Source of the DNA: Prolixibacteraceae bacterium
Lineage (GTDB): Bacteria > Bacteroidota > Bacteroidia > Bacteroidales > Prolixibacteraceae
DNA: 9,432 bases
Assembly: GCA_016788685.1 (NCBI GenBank)
Contig: JAEUSS010000569.1
Location: forward strand, 1 to 9,432
Direction: 5' to 3'
The position numbers were made by a program, and so were the translations under genes. The notes under the pieces are model-generated. The model was given only the letters and a program-made list of their open reading frames with translations. It had not been told where the DNA came from and searched no databases. Positions 1-7,917 of this stretch are shown here, one piece after another. The stretch's first letter is position 1; every line of letters starts with the position of its first letter.

Positions 1-86
1 CCTCTTCCCATTCCGAACAGAGAAGTTAAGACCGCCAGCGCCGATGGTACTGCACACCAGTGTGGGAGAGTAGGTCGTCGCCATTC
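1..86 (+). rRNA. rrf: 5S ribosomal RNA, 3' part (5' end outside window)
   Basis: The first bases match the conserved core and 3' end of bacterial 5S rRNA: CCATTCCGAACAGAGAAGTTAAG (loop B/helix III region, split across 8-30), then CGCCGATGGTACTGC near 40-52, then GTGGGAGAGTAGGTCGTCGCC near 62-82. The missing 5' part is about 30 nt, given a usual length near 110-120 nt. The exact 3' end is uncertain by a few bases because the matching 5' strand of helix I is outside the window. An intrinsic terminator starts six bases later, which fits the last gene of a 16S-23S-5S operon transcribed rightward. Confidence 0.96.
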
Positions 87-91
87 TTTAG

Positions 92-125
92 AAACTCCAT
101 TCCTTAATTGGGATGGAGTTTTTTT
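92..125 (+). terminator. Rho-independent terminator of the rRNA operon
   Basis: AACTCCATTCC pairs with GGGATGGAGTT across a TTAATT loop. That is 11 pairs with one T-G wobble, and a run of seven T follows directly. It lies just after the 5S 3' end and on the same strand, so it should end the rRNA transcript. Confidence 0.93.
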
Positions 126-173
126 GTTTCAGTACGCCACCCTTCCGCCCAACGGAGGACAAGCAAGCATAGG

Positions 174-232
174 AAAGCCCCCGGAAGCTTACCTCGTTCA
201 AATCGAACGCGATAATCCATTCCGGGGGTTTT
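174..232. terminator. GC-rich hairpin, probable two-way terminator between convergent units
   Basis: CCCCCGGAA (178-186) and TTCCGGGGG (220-228) form a perfect 9-bp stem. The 33-nt loop contains a nested hairpin, CGTTC (195-199) with GAACG (205-209) around AAATC. On the plus strand TTTT follows the stem; on the minus strand CTTTCC follows. It therefore could act as a backup stop for the rRNA operon and as the stop for the minus-strand glycosidase operon ending at 338. The loop is longer than in a typical intrinsic terminator and both T runs are short, so efficiency is uncertain. Confidence 0.6.
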
Positions 233-249
233 CATTATCTGTCGTCGTT

Positions 250-283
250 CATCCGCAAGGCTGAAATTCTGGTGTTGCGGATG
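250..283. repeat. Inverted repeat downstream of the GH106-like gene
   Basis: CATCCGCAA (250-258) and TTGCGGATG (275-283) are perfect 9-bp inverted arms around a 16-nt loop. It lies 55 bp past the stop codon of the minus-strand gene, so it would form a hairpin in that mRNA's 3' tail. No T run follows on either strand, so it is more likely a 3'-end stabilising structure than a terminator. Apart from this and the two hairpins at 92-232, nothing further is seen in the non-coding stretch 126-337. Confidence 0.4.
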
Positions 284-337
284 CCGTGCGGCCAATCAAT
301 CGGGATTGCTGAGCGTTATTTTCAGCGGGAGCCCGCG

Positions 338-3300
338 TTATTTGATTTCGACCAGGTCGAATGGCTCCATCATGCCGTAATCCATCAGGAAATATTCGGA
401 GGCTGCGGGGATTTTTTCCGGAGCATTGTTCCACGATCCGGGGCCAAAAATCCATCCGTCGTTCTTTTGGTAGAAGAATCCGAAAGTATTTTTCAGGCTG
501 CCGGTTATTTTCACGGTGATTTCGTTGGTGCCTTCGTTCAGGAGCGGAGTTACATCGAGCTCGTTGGGTTGCCAGGCAATCAATCCGGCCGGCTGCCCGT
601 TGATTTGCACTTCGGCAACCGAGCCATTCCATTGGTTCAGTTTCACTTTATAGGCAGCTCCGGAAGTTTTGGCAAGGCTGAAGGTTTGGGTGTATGCCAC
701 TTTCTGCGAATAGAAAGGCATTCCGGCCTCGCGCCACGAACCCAGGGAGCTGAGGTCGCCGGCGGTGATGGCGAATTGTTGTGGTGCCGGTTTTACCAGG
801 AAGTCGCCCAGGAGGTAAACCGGAGTGAGTTCGGCCAGCACGTGCATTCGGGGTGCTTTCAGGGTCAGTGTGTTTTTGCCTGGTTTCAGGAATGGGCCAA
901 CGGCAAACTGGGGGAAACTTTTGTCGATCCAGTAGCTGCCTTCGGTTTTCGGGATTTCGTTGCCGTTGATGCTCACGGTCCACAATTCGGGGCGTTCGAC
1001 CACCGCGCGGATGGTTTTGAGGGTAGCCGCATTGACTTCCGGAGTAATGGTGAAATGGTAGCTGGCTTCGAATCCGGAATCGGCTTTAAACAAACTGTCG
1101 AGCTCCAGGTAATTCTTTTTATACTGAATTTTATGCTGCCAGGGATTACCCATCGGCACACCGTTTTCGTTGAACAGGCCAATGAGCGCCTTCATGAAAT
1201 AGACGTTGCGTTTGTGCGAGCCGGCAGTTTTCAGGTCGAGGTAGTTTACCATCAGCACATTGTCCGATTCGCGTTTGACGGTAAGCGGGCCTGTGGCAGT
1301 CACTGTGGTTTCGGTTCCGGAGGGCGGTGTCAACTGCGGTTCGCCGGGGTTTTTGGAGCTTACTGTAAACAACGCACTTCCGGCCTGTTCCAGGTCGACA
1401 CGGAAGGACACTTTGCCGTTGGAGGCCTGTGCCGGATAGCTGTATACTTTTCCGGAGACTAAATCGAGTTTCGAGACGTACCGGCCCTCGGCGGTTATTT
1501 CGGCTGCTGCTTTTTTCGTTGGGTGCGAATTGACCACGAACAGAACCTGCCCGTCATCCAGCATTCGGCGCTGGTGATACAGCATGCCGTTTTTGGTCAG
1601 GTCGTTCAGGCTAAAATCGTTGCGGTTGAGCAGGTTCAGGGCAGCGGCATCGGTCAGGTTTTCGGCGGTGACCCAGTTTGAGCCCGCTTTGCTGATCAGG
1701 TCGTTGACTGCGGCCGAAGTTTCGCCGTTGAGCAATGGAATGTCTTTCCGGAAGGCGAGAACCTTTCCGCCGTTATCCAGGAATTTTTGTAACAGGCTGA
1801 AGGTAATCTGGTCGATGTTTTCCATTTCCGCCGGAATAACCACCAGCGAGTAGTCGCGCTGACCTACCTGAAGTGTTTTGCCCTTTACGCTGCCGAGTTC
1901 TTTCAGTACATTTTCCGAACCCAGGTCGTATTCGAGGTGCTGCTGCTCCAGGCGGTAAACAAAGTTTTTAAATCCGTCGCGAATGGTATTGATGGCCGGG
2001 TTTGCATTTTTCCGCGAGAAATACATCCAGGCGGAGGTGTTGGGCTGAAGCACCAGCGTTTGGTTAATTTGCTGACCGGACGACATGGCCATGCTGATGC
2101 GGCCAATGTAGTCGCCCATCAGTTTGTAATGCTCCCACCAGGGTTCGTGGTACGAGAAGGAAGGCGGATAATCGAATTTGCGCACTCCGTTGAGTGAATA
2201 GAAAGAGAGGTGCTGATTCACAAAGTTAACGCCCATCACCACTTCCCAATCGACCAGACGTTTCTGGGTTTCGAAGTTCATTTCCCAGCCGCCGCCACCG
2301 TAAGTTTCGCTCAGGGTGCGTGTCCATCCCGCCTGATTGGCCGCGCTCAGCAATTCGCGGACGGCGCGGTCGTTGCCGAACTGGCCGCCCAGTCCGGCCG
2401 TGTCGAGGCGGTTTCCGAGCATGTCAACGCCCGGCATCTGGTGCCAGATGTAGAAAGCCGCTTCATCGAATCCGTGAGTGGGTTCGGGCCAGCCGTGTTC
2501 CCAGTAATGCCCGGTCCATTTCAGATTTTTTTCGCTGCAGTATTTGCTCCACGGTTTGGCCCAGCGGTCGATAAACAGTTCGAGAATCAATCCGTAATAA
2601 TCGTGGCGTACCTTTTTCCAGTTTCCGGTTTCTTCAATTAACGCAGGCAGGTTGACTTTCAGGTCGTAGCCCCACCGTTGCTGAAAAGCCTCCCACAAAT
2701 CGGGAGTCCAGCGCAACATGGTTCCTCTGACCATTGTTGCTTCGAGGTTGGGTTCGTCGGTAAATATTCCCGGAAGCGTTTTGCCGAAGTCGGCGCTGTT
2801 TTTTTCGTAGCCTTTGGTCATGGTGAGTTCCATGAATTTTTCGGTAACACCCGGATAAAGCAGGTCGACATACGAAAAGCCGCCGTACCAGGGCGATTTG
2901 CCCGGGTAGGTTTTCCGGAAGATGTAATAGGTTCCCTGCTGTCCTTTTTCCTGACCGGCTGTTGCGGTAATGTCGGTGAAGCCGGAATCGGTTTTTTTCA
3001 GGATCACCTCAATGGTATCAGAAAGCTGTACATTCAGTGTTTCCTGAATTTCCATACTCAGGCCGGTGCCATGTTTGTACGAGTCGGGCATTTCGGCCGG
3101 AACATGTCCGCCGGCAAAACCCGACGGATACGAATTTTCGTCGTAAATCCAGACTTTCATGCCGAGTTCTTTTCCTTTCTGAACGGTGTAACCGAACAGG
3201 CTGAACCAGTCGTCGGAAAGGTACTCGGTGAGCAAACCGGGACGGGGATGGACAAACACACCGCCAATTCCGGCTTTTTTAAATTCATTCATCTGGAAGT

Positions 3301-3496
3301 CGATTCCTTCTTTGGAAATCTGTTCGTTCCAGTCCCAAAGCGGAGCGCTCCGGTATTCCGAAGGCGGGTCGGCAAACAGTTGTTTCAGCTCAACCGAAGA
3401 ATGAATGCCTTCTTTCGGCTGTTTCGGAGTACAGGCAAAAGCAATTGCAATTGTCAGGACGACTCCGAGAATTACAGGAATTTGATTTTTTTTCAT
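338..3496 (-). CDS. GH106-like alpha-L-rhamnosidase, lipoprotein
   Basis: A 1052-residue enzyme predicted to cleave terminal alpha-L-rhamnose from plant or algal glycans. The ATG at 3494-3496 is chosen because it opens a lipoprotein signal peptide (MKKN, hydrophobic core, lipobox AFAC with Cys22); the reading frame extends to a TTG 45 bp upstream, which would spoil this. Residues after the Cys (TPKQPKEG) lack an acidic export signal, so it probably faces the periplasm. The N-terminal half reads like the Glyco_hydro_106 family: WDWN at 54-57, GVFVHPRPGL at 79-88, WIYDE at 116-120, PSGFAGG at 124-130, TDEPN at 246-250, GHYWEHGWP at 329-337 and LSETYGG at 395-401. Conserved glutamates E248, E333 and E397 are candidates for catalysis; which pair acts is not settled here. 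The rest (about 600-1052) is beta-rich, with a galactose-binding-like module near 940-1000 (WNGSVAEVQINGQ). Length is usual for the family. It is probably the last gene of the operon. Family assignment is from motif memory, not a search. Confidence 0.85.
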   Translation of the reverse strand: MKKNQIPVILGVVLTIAIAFACTPKQPKEGIHSSVELKQLFADPPSEYRSAPLWDWNEQISKEGIDFQMNEFKKAGIGGVFVHPRPGLLTEYLSDDWFSLFGYTVQKGKELGMKVWIYDENSYPSGFAGGHVPAEMPDSYKHGTGLSMEIQETLNVQLSDTIEVILKKTDSGFTDITATAGQEKGQQGTYYIFRKTYPGKSPWYGGFSYVDLLYPGVTEKFMELTMTKGYEKNSADFGKTLPGIFTDEPNLEATMVRGTMLRWTPDLWEAFQQRWGYDLKVNLPALIEETGNWKKVRHDYYGLILELFIDRWAKPWSKYCSEKNLKWTGHYWEHGWPEPTHGFDEAAFYIWHQMPGVDMLGNRLDTAGLGGQFGNDRAVRELLSAANQAGWTRTLSETYGGGGWEMNFETQKRLVDWEVVMGVNFVNQHLSFYSLNGVRKFDYPPSFSYHEPWWEHYKLMGDYIGRISMAMSSGQQINQTLVLQPNTSAWMYFSRKNANPAINTIRDGFKNFVYRLEQQHLEYDLGSENVLKELGSVKGKTLQVGQRDYSLVVIPAEMENIDQITFSLLQKFLDNGGKVLAFRKDIPLLNGETSAAVNDLISKAGSNWVTAENLTDAAALNLLNRNDFSLNDLTKNGMLYHQRRMLDDGQVLFVVNSHPTKKAAAEITAEGRYVSKLDLVSGKVYSYPAQASNGKVSFRVDLEQAGSALFTVSSKNPGEPQLTPPSGTETTVTATGPLTVKRESDNVLMVNYLDLKTAGSHKRNVYFMKALIGLFNENGVPMGNPWQHKIQYKKNYLELDSLFKADSGFEASYHFTITPEVNAATLKTIRAVVERPELWTVSINGNEIPKTEGSYWIDKSFPQFAVGPFLKPGKNTLTLKAPRMHVLAELTPVYLLGDFLVKPAPQQFAITAGDLSSLGSWREAGMPFYSQKVAYTQTFSLAKTSGAAYKVKLNQWNGSVAEVQINGQPAGLIAWQPNELDVTPLLNEGTNEITVKITGSLKNTFGFFYQKNDGWIFGPGSWNNAPEKIPAASEYFLMDYGMMEPFDLVEIK

Positions 3497-3654
3497 GGTC
3501 GCGTATCGTTTAGTTGGTTTAGGAGCCCCCAGAATCCCCAAACGGGGACTTCAGGCCGTATATACTTGTAAAACTTTCTCTCTGATCACTATATCTTTCG
3601 CAAGCCACTGTTTAAGTTTCTTCGTCCCCGAAACGGAGGTGAGGAAGAGGCTTA
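3497..3654 (-). other. 158-bp intercistronic region with competing short stems
   Basis: This gap separates the isomerase stop from the GH106-like start. On the minus strand it holds two small hairpins, CTCCG-TTT-CGGGG (3639-3627) and TCCCC-GTTT-GGGGA (3548-3535, loop offset). There is also a possible long-range pair, CGGGGAC (plus 3624-3630 complement) with GTCCCCG (plus 3543-3549 complement). No hairpin is followed by a T run, and I found no convincing TAnnTTTG promoter on the minus strand, so read-through from the isomerase is the simplest reading. Confidence 0.35.
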
Positions 3655-5067
3655 TTAGCAAATCGTTACCACTTCGATTCCTATTATTTGTCCGAGTTTT
3701 TCAATTTTCCCGGCGATGTGTCCGACTCCAATGGCACAATGGTGGGCAGGTCCCTGTTTCGACCATTCGTTCATGAAGCGTTTCGCGCCCACCGAAAAGC
3801 GGTATCGGCTGTTGGTATTTCCGATTTCAAGCACTGGTCCGGGCACCGATTCGCCTTCGGCTACCAAAAGGAACACGCCGTCGTTGTTTTCGACGACTGA
3901 CAATAAGGTAACCGGCCCGTGTTTCACCGACATCTGGATCGACAAGCCTTTTCCCGGTTTCCCGTGGTAGACGGGCAGCGGCACCAGTTTTACCCGACCT
4001 TCGGCGATGGCAAAATGTGCAGGCCCGTCGTGTCCCAACATGATCACATCGTCTTTGAAGTCCATCAGATAGAACTCGGAGAATGAACCTCCGGCGCCGA
4101 ATCCGGCCATGATTTTCATGGCTTGCGCATTCTTCACTTCGCATTCGCCAGCCACCGGAATATTTTTGCCCGTCAGCAACGTATTTCCGGCAATGACCGA
4201 GGTTGCGATATCTTCGTAGTCGTTGCCCGGCTGGCCTTCGTAGTAATAAGCTACCGAGCCCAGGTCGCGGTTTTTAACCAGTTTATCCAGAGCCACAGAA
4301 GTACGGGCGGCACGTTCAGTCTCGGAGGTTTCACATTCGGGAGCCACCTCGAAGGCGGTGTTAAACTCCTGAATTTTAGCTTGAACTTCGTCATCGGTAG
4401 CTTCGTCGCGGTATTTTTTCAGTTCGCACATTTCGAGCAACTCGAAGTGGGTTCCGAATACGGCCGACTGTTTGGTCAGGTCGGTGTAAACATCCAGCAT
4501 TCCGCAGTAATAATGACCCAGAACGCCCATGCGGTTGTTGCGGATGGCCGCCGCTACCCTTGCGGCTTCGGTCCAGGCTTCGATTTCGGTCCAGGCTTCT
4601 TCGTCCTGAAGGTAACCCGTTACAAAATCATATTGAATTCCGGAGCGGTTGAACACGCTGGCAATTTCGGGAACCGAGCAAGCCTGGCAATGTTCGAGCC
4701 ACTTTCCGGTCATTTTGCCGCGGTCGCCCAGGCGGTTGAAAGCCTCATAATCCAGTTCGGCCACCGGCTGAAGGTTTAATATCACCACCGGAACTTTGAG
4801 TTTTTGCGCTACCGGCAACACGGTTGATGACAAGGCATAAGTTGAAACGTACAAAAACACGATCTCCACATCCTGACTTTTCAAAAAATCAGCCGCTTCA
4901 CGCGCTTTGACCGGATTGTCAACCATTCCGGCATCAGCCACTTCAACGCCCAGGGCGGCAATGCGGTTTTTGATCTGTTCCTGATACGCTTTCAGGTTAT
5001 TGAGCAATCCGTCGAATTGTGCCCAATAGGTATCGAGCCCGATTCCAAATAATCCTACTTTGGTCAT
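3655..5067 (-). CDS. L-fucose/L-arabinose isomerase family protein
   Basis: A 470-residue cytoplasmic protein without signal peptide, predicted to interconvert an aldose and ketose. The start VGLFGIGLDTYWAQFDGL (4-21) and the overall plan match the FucI/AraA-fold family often labelled 'L-fucose isomerase and related'. Metal-ligand candidates lie at AraA-like spacing: E308 or E310 (GECE), E331 (SFSEFY), H346 (LGHDGP) and H442/H443 (GPAHHCAIG); E. coli AraA uses E306, E333, H350 and H450. This spacing supports an active Mn2+-dependent isomerase. The substrate cannot be read from sequence. Position between two rhamnosidases suggests L-rhamnose, or another sugar released from the same glycan such as L-fucose or L-arabinose. 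The protein does not resemble the TIM-barrel RhaA. The ATG at 5065-5067 follows a 93-bp gap after the GH78 stop and is preceded by an A/T-rich leader rather than a Shine-Dalgarno sequence, as is usual in Bacteroidota. Confidence 0.88.
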   Translation of the reverse strand: MTKVGLFGIGLDTYWAQFDGLLNNLKAYQEQIKNRIAALGVEVADAGMVDNPVKAREAADFLKSQDVEIVFLYVSTYALSSTVLPVAQKLKVPVVILNLQPVAELDYEAFNRLGDRGKMTGKWLEHCQACSVPEIASVFNRSGIQYDFVTGYLQDEEAWTEIEAWTEAARVAAAIRNNRMGVLGHYYCGMLDVYTDLTKQSAVFGTHFELLEMCELKKYRDEATDDEVQAKIQEFNTAFEVAPECETSETERAARTSVALDKLVKNRDLGSVAYYYEGQPGNDYEDIATSVIAGNTLLTGKNIPVAGECEVKNAQAMKIMAGFGAGGSFSEFYLMDFKDDVIMLGHDGPAHFAIAEGRVKLVPLPVYHGKPGKGLSIQMSVKHGPVTLLSVVENNDGVFLLVAEGESVPGPVLEIGNTNSRYRFSVGAKRFMNEWSKQGPAHHCAIGVGHIAGKIEKLGQIIGIEVVTIC

Positions 5068-5102
5068 ATCATCGTTTAAAGTTATTTTATCATCTGTTTT
5101 TT

Positions 5103-5127
5103 GCGGTCAATCATTCCGGATTACCGC
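5103..5127. repeat. Hairpin in the GH78-isomerase gap
   Basis: GCGGT-C-AATC (5103-5112) pairs with GATTACCGC (5119-5127), nine pairs with one bulged C and a six-base loop. On the minus-strand mRNA it would sit about 35 nt before the isomerase start and be followed by a run of A, not U, so it is not an intrinsic terminator. It could be an intercistronic stability or translation-control structure; there is no further support for a role. Confidence 0.3.
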
Positions 5128-5160
5128 GCCCAAACCCGCTTCTGTTCCGCGGAAGGGGAT

Positions 5161-7917
5161 TTACTTAATTTCAAACCCGTAATCTCCGGAAGCGAGCTGA
5201 ATTACTTTCCGACCGTTTTCTTCGCGGATCAGTTTAATTTCTTTCACCGCGGCGATGTCTCTTCCTCCTTCTGTTATTGCAGAACCGGTGGCGGCAGGAA
5301 GGTAGACTATGGCAGTTGTATTGGGCGGAATGGTAATATTCATCCTGACTGAAGCCCCTGATTTTTCCCATTCCGAACGGATTTCTCCGTAAGGCGATTG
5401 GTAACTGGCTTTTACCCAGGTCAGATCGCCGACCATTTCGGGCTTGATGACGATTTCTTTGTAGGCTACAGAGGTTTTGCTTTGGCCGATACCGCCCAGT
5501 CCGGCATAAAACCAATCCATCAGGTGCCCCAGCATCAGGTGATTGTTCGACACGTTTTCCAGGGCAGGCCATGATTCGGTGAGCGCTGTGGCTCCCTTCT
5601 TAAGCTGGAAGCCGTAACCGGGGACATCGTCGCGGGCATTCATTTCGAAGAGCAGCTGTGACTTTCCGCCGTTGGTAAGTGCTTCCACCAGGTAGCGAAA
5701 ACCGACATCGCCTGCAGTCAACGGTTTCCCTTGAGCACGGATTGAATCTTCGAGGTTTTGCATGACTTTGGCTTTATATTGCTCGTCAACCAAACCAACA
5801 CACCAGGGCATCGCCATTGCAGTTTGACTTCCGGTTGAAATAACACCGGTTTCAGGATTGAAAAATCTGGCGTTGAAGGCTGTCTTTATTTCGCTGGCCC
5901 AGGAAGCCATTCGGTTTTGTTCATCGGTTTTTTTCAGGATTGAAGCCATTTCAGACAACAGCTTTACATCGTAATAATAAATGGATGTTGCTGTCAGTGC
6001 TTTCGGGGTCAACTGTGCTTCTCCGGGTTGTCTGGGACCATAGTCGAACCAGTCGCCCAGGCCGTGCGACACGATGTGACCATCGGATTTGCTTTTGAGG
6101 TATTCCGCGTAGCGAACCATCATTGGCCAGGCTTTTTCCATAATCGAAGCATCGCCGTACCACTGGTAGATGAGCCATGGCAGGATAACTGCTGCGCTTC
6201 CCCATTCCGGCGAATCGCGGAAACCGCCGCCAAATTCAACGTATTCGGGGGCAATGTCGGGTACCAGGCCGTTTTCGAGCTGAGATTCCATCATGTCGTT
6301 TACCTGTTTCACGTAGAGTTGGTACAGGTTGAAGTTGAAATGAACCGCGCTGCCCATCAGGAAAGTTTGTTCGAGCCAGCCAAGCTTTTCGCGGTGAGGG
6401 CAATCGGTAAGTACACTTTGCAGGTTGCTTTTGATTCCCCAGTTGATCAGGTTGAACGTGCGGTTGAACAGGTCGTTCGAGCAGGAGAACGTTCCGGCAG
6501 AAGGAGTTGAGTTACGGTTGTGCAGCAACTTCAGGCTGATCACCCGGGCCGTTTCTTTCTCCGTATTTTCCGAAGCGGGGACAGCGCCTTCCACCTTTAC
6601 GTAGCGGAATCCGTAGTAGGTGAACAGCGGTTTCCAGGTTTCTTCGCCATCGCCTTTCAGGGTGTACGAAAACGAAAACGGCGAACCCGATGCCGATTGG
6701 TTGGGTTGGTTTTCTGCGGTAATCAGTTCAGAAGGAATCAGCCGCACCACTTGTCCCTTTTTTCCTTTTACCTTAAGCTCAACGATTCCCGAAGCATTTT
6801 GCGCAAAATCGTACAGGTACGCGCCGTCATTGAGTTTGGTCATGCTTTGGGGCGAAAACGACTCTTTTATCTCGAGCGGATAATCTTTTTCTTCCGTTAG
6901 TTTTCCGGAGGGAGGAGTGACCAGCACTGCATTTTGCCACAACTGTTCGTCAAAACCGGTTTTGTTCCAGCCCGGTTGTTCGAGTTGGGCATCGTAATCT
7001 TCGCCGCCATAAATACTGGTATAAGTAATGGGCGAGGGGGCAGTTTTCCAATCCTGATCGGTGACCAGAATCTGTTCCGTTCCGTCGGTAAAGCGGATAC
7101 GCAGCTGCCCGATCAGCATCGGGTTTCCCCAGGCAATAACCAGTTTGCGGTAACGTTCGCGGTTGATGTTGTAAAAACCGTTGCCAACCACTGCGCCGAT
7201 CGCATTTTTGCCTTGCTGAAGCATAGAGGTTACATCATAAGAATTGTAAAAAACAGTTTTGTTATAGTTCGTCCAGCCCGGAGCCAGAAAACTGTTTCCG
7301 ACTTTTTGCCCGTTGACGGAGGCCTCGTAATGCCCCAATCCGGAAATGTACAGCGTAGCTTCTTTAATTTTTTTGTTCACATCAAACTCTTTTCTGAACA
7401 GAGGAACCACGGGGCGGTCTGCACATTTGTCGCCCAGATGATCGCCGCTTCCGTGAATGCCCGGAACCATTCTTTTTTCGGCAGGCAACTCTTTATATCC
7501 GATCCATTTTGCATTCTGCCATTCGGCTTCTGAGAGCAGACCAGTGTGAAATGAGGCAGTTTCACTCCATTCGGATTCCTGGTTGTCCTGGTTCCATACT
7601 TTTACTTTCCAGAAATAGGTTTGTGCCGGTTTTAATTCGGGTGATGAAACTGTCACCAAAACCGATTGAGATGAATTTATTTTTCCGGAGTCCCAGACAT
7701 TTTCGTTTGTACTCTTCAGGTCTTCCGGAGTTTTGGCTATCCGAATCCGGTAAGCTGATTGCGACAGATTTCGCTGATCGGAATGGAGCTGCCAGCTGAA
7801 CAAAGGTGTATGATTGACTGAGGTGCTCAGATTTTGAAGACTCAGGGGCGCTTTTTTATTTGAAGCGCAGGCAAGCAGAACAAAAAGTAAGGCGACAAAA
7901 AATAAGTTGTTTTTCAT
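5161..7917 (-). CDS. GH78 alpha-L-rhamnosidase, lipoprotein
   Basis: A 918-residue inverting alpha-L-rhamnosidase. The ATG at 7915-7917 is chosen because it opens a lipoprotein signal (MKNN, hydrophobic stretch, lipobox LLAC, Cys17); an ATG 36 bp upstream would add residues before it. The tail after Cys (ASNKKAPL) is not acidic, which suggests the periplasmic face. Domains in order: Fn3/Ig-like about 29-127 (FWKVKVWNQD), Bac_rhamnosid_N about 180-345 (GLGHYEASVNGQKVG at 193-207), a concanavalin-like domain about 355-460, the six-hairpin catalytic barrel about 470-805, and a C-terminal beta domain about 810-885. The catalytic motif is TDCPHREKLGWLEQ at 504-517, with D505 and the likely general acid E510. 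The base candidate is E781 in GATALTESW, with H793 in NNHLMLG nearby. The position usually filled by Asp in GWTGD is Gln517. All domains are present and length is normal. It is the first gene of the likely operon, divergent from the AraC-type regulator. Confidence 0.95.
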   Translation of the reverse strand: MKNNLFFVALLFVLLACASNKKAPLSLQNLSTSVNHTPLFSWQLHSDQRNLSQSAYRIRIAKTPEDLKSTNENVWDSGKINSSQSVLVTVSSPELKPAQTYFWKVKVWNQDNQESEWSETASFHTGLLSEAEWQNAKWIGYKELPAEKRMVPGIHGSGDHLGDKCADRPVVPLFRKEFDVNKKIKEATLYISGLGHYEASVNGQKVGNSFLAPGWTNYNKTVFYNSYDVTSMLQQGKNAIGAVVGNGFYNINRERYRKLVIAWGNPMLIGQLRIRFTDGTEQILVTDQDWKTAPSPITYTSIYGGEDYDAQLEQPGWNKTGFDEQLWQNAVLVTPPSGKLTEEKDYPLEIKESFSPQSMTKLNDGAYLYDFAQNASGIVELKVKGKKGQVVRLIPSELITAENQPNQSASGSPFSFSYTLKGDGEETWKPLFTYYGFRYVKVEGAVPASENTEKETARVISLKLLHNRNSTPSAGTFSCSNDLFNRTFNLINWGIKSNLQSVLTDCPHREKLGWLEQTFLMGSAVHFNFNLYQLYVKQVNDMMESQLENGLVPDIAPEYVEFGGGFRDSPEWGSAAVILPWLIYQWYGDASIMEKAWPMMVRYAEYLKSKSDGHIVSHGLGDWFDYGPRQPGEAQLTPKALTATSIYYYDVKLLSEMASILKKTDEQNRMASWASEIKTAFNARFFNPETGVISTGSQTAMAMPWCVGLVDEQYKAKVMQNLEDSIRAQGKPLTAGDVGFRYLVEALTNGGKSQLLFEMNARDDVPGYGFQLKKGATALTESWPALENVSNNHLMLGHLMDWFYAGLGGIGQSKTSVAYKEIVIKPEMVGDLTWVKASYQSPYGEIRSEWEKSGASVRMNITIPPNTTAIVYLPAATGSAITEGGRDIAAVKEIKLIREENGRKVIQLASGDYGFEIK

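Noticed and set aside
192..208. tRNA-like T-loop sequence GTTCAAATC at 196-204
   Set aside because: The T stem has only three good pairs, there is no anticodon or D arm in the 33-nt loop, and the surrounding stem is 9 bp without a CCA end; it fits a nested hairpin in a terminator better.
325..336. GCGGGAGCCCGC palindrome just after the GH106-like stop codon
   Set aside because: Loop of only two to four bases and no T run on the minus strand; too small to call a terminator.
272..1462. Long plus-strand reading frame of 396 codons opposite the GH106-like gene
   Set aside because: It lies wholly within the coding sequence of a recognised enzyme on the other strand; the translation is rich in Phe, Gly and Val with no recognisable motif, as expected from antisense of G+C-biased codons.
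2678..3571. Plus-strand reading frame of 297 codons covering the N-terminus of the GH106-like gene
   Set aside because: Antisense shadow: overlaps the signal peptide and conserved motifs of the real gene and shows no domain.
3588..3600. TATATCTTTCG resembling a plus-strand Bacteroidota -7 box
   Set aside because: It would point rightward into the antisense of the isomerase, has no TTTG/TTG at the right spacing, and no plus-strand gene follows.
4123..4779. Plus-strand reading frames opposite the isomerase and GH78 (4123-4779, 6028-6510, 6934-7533)
   Set aside because: All sit inside well-supported minus-strand genes and have no recognisable protein features.
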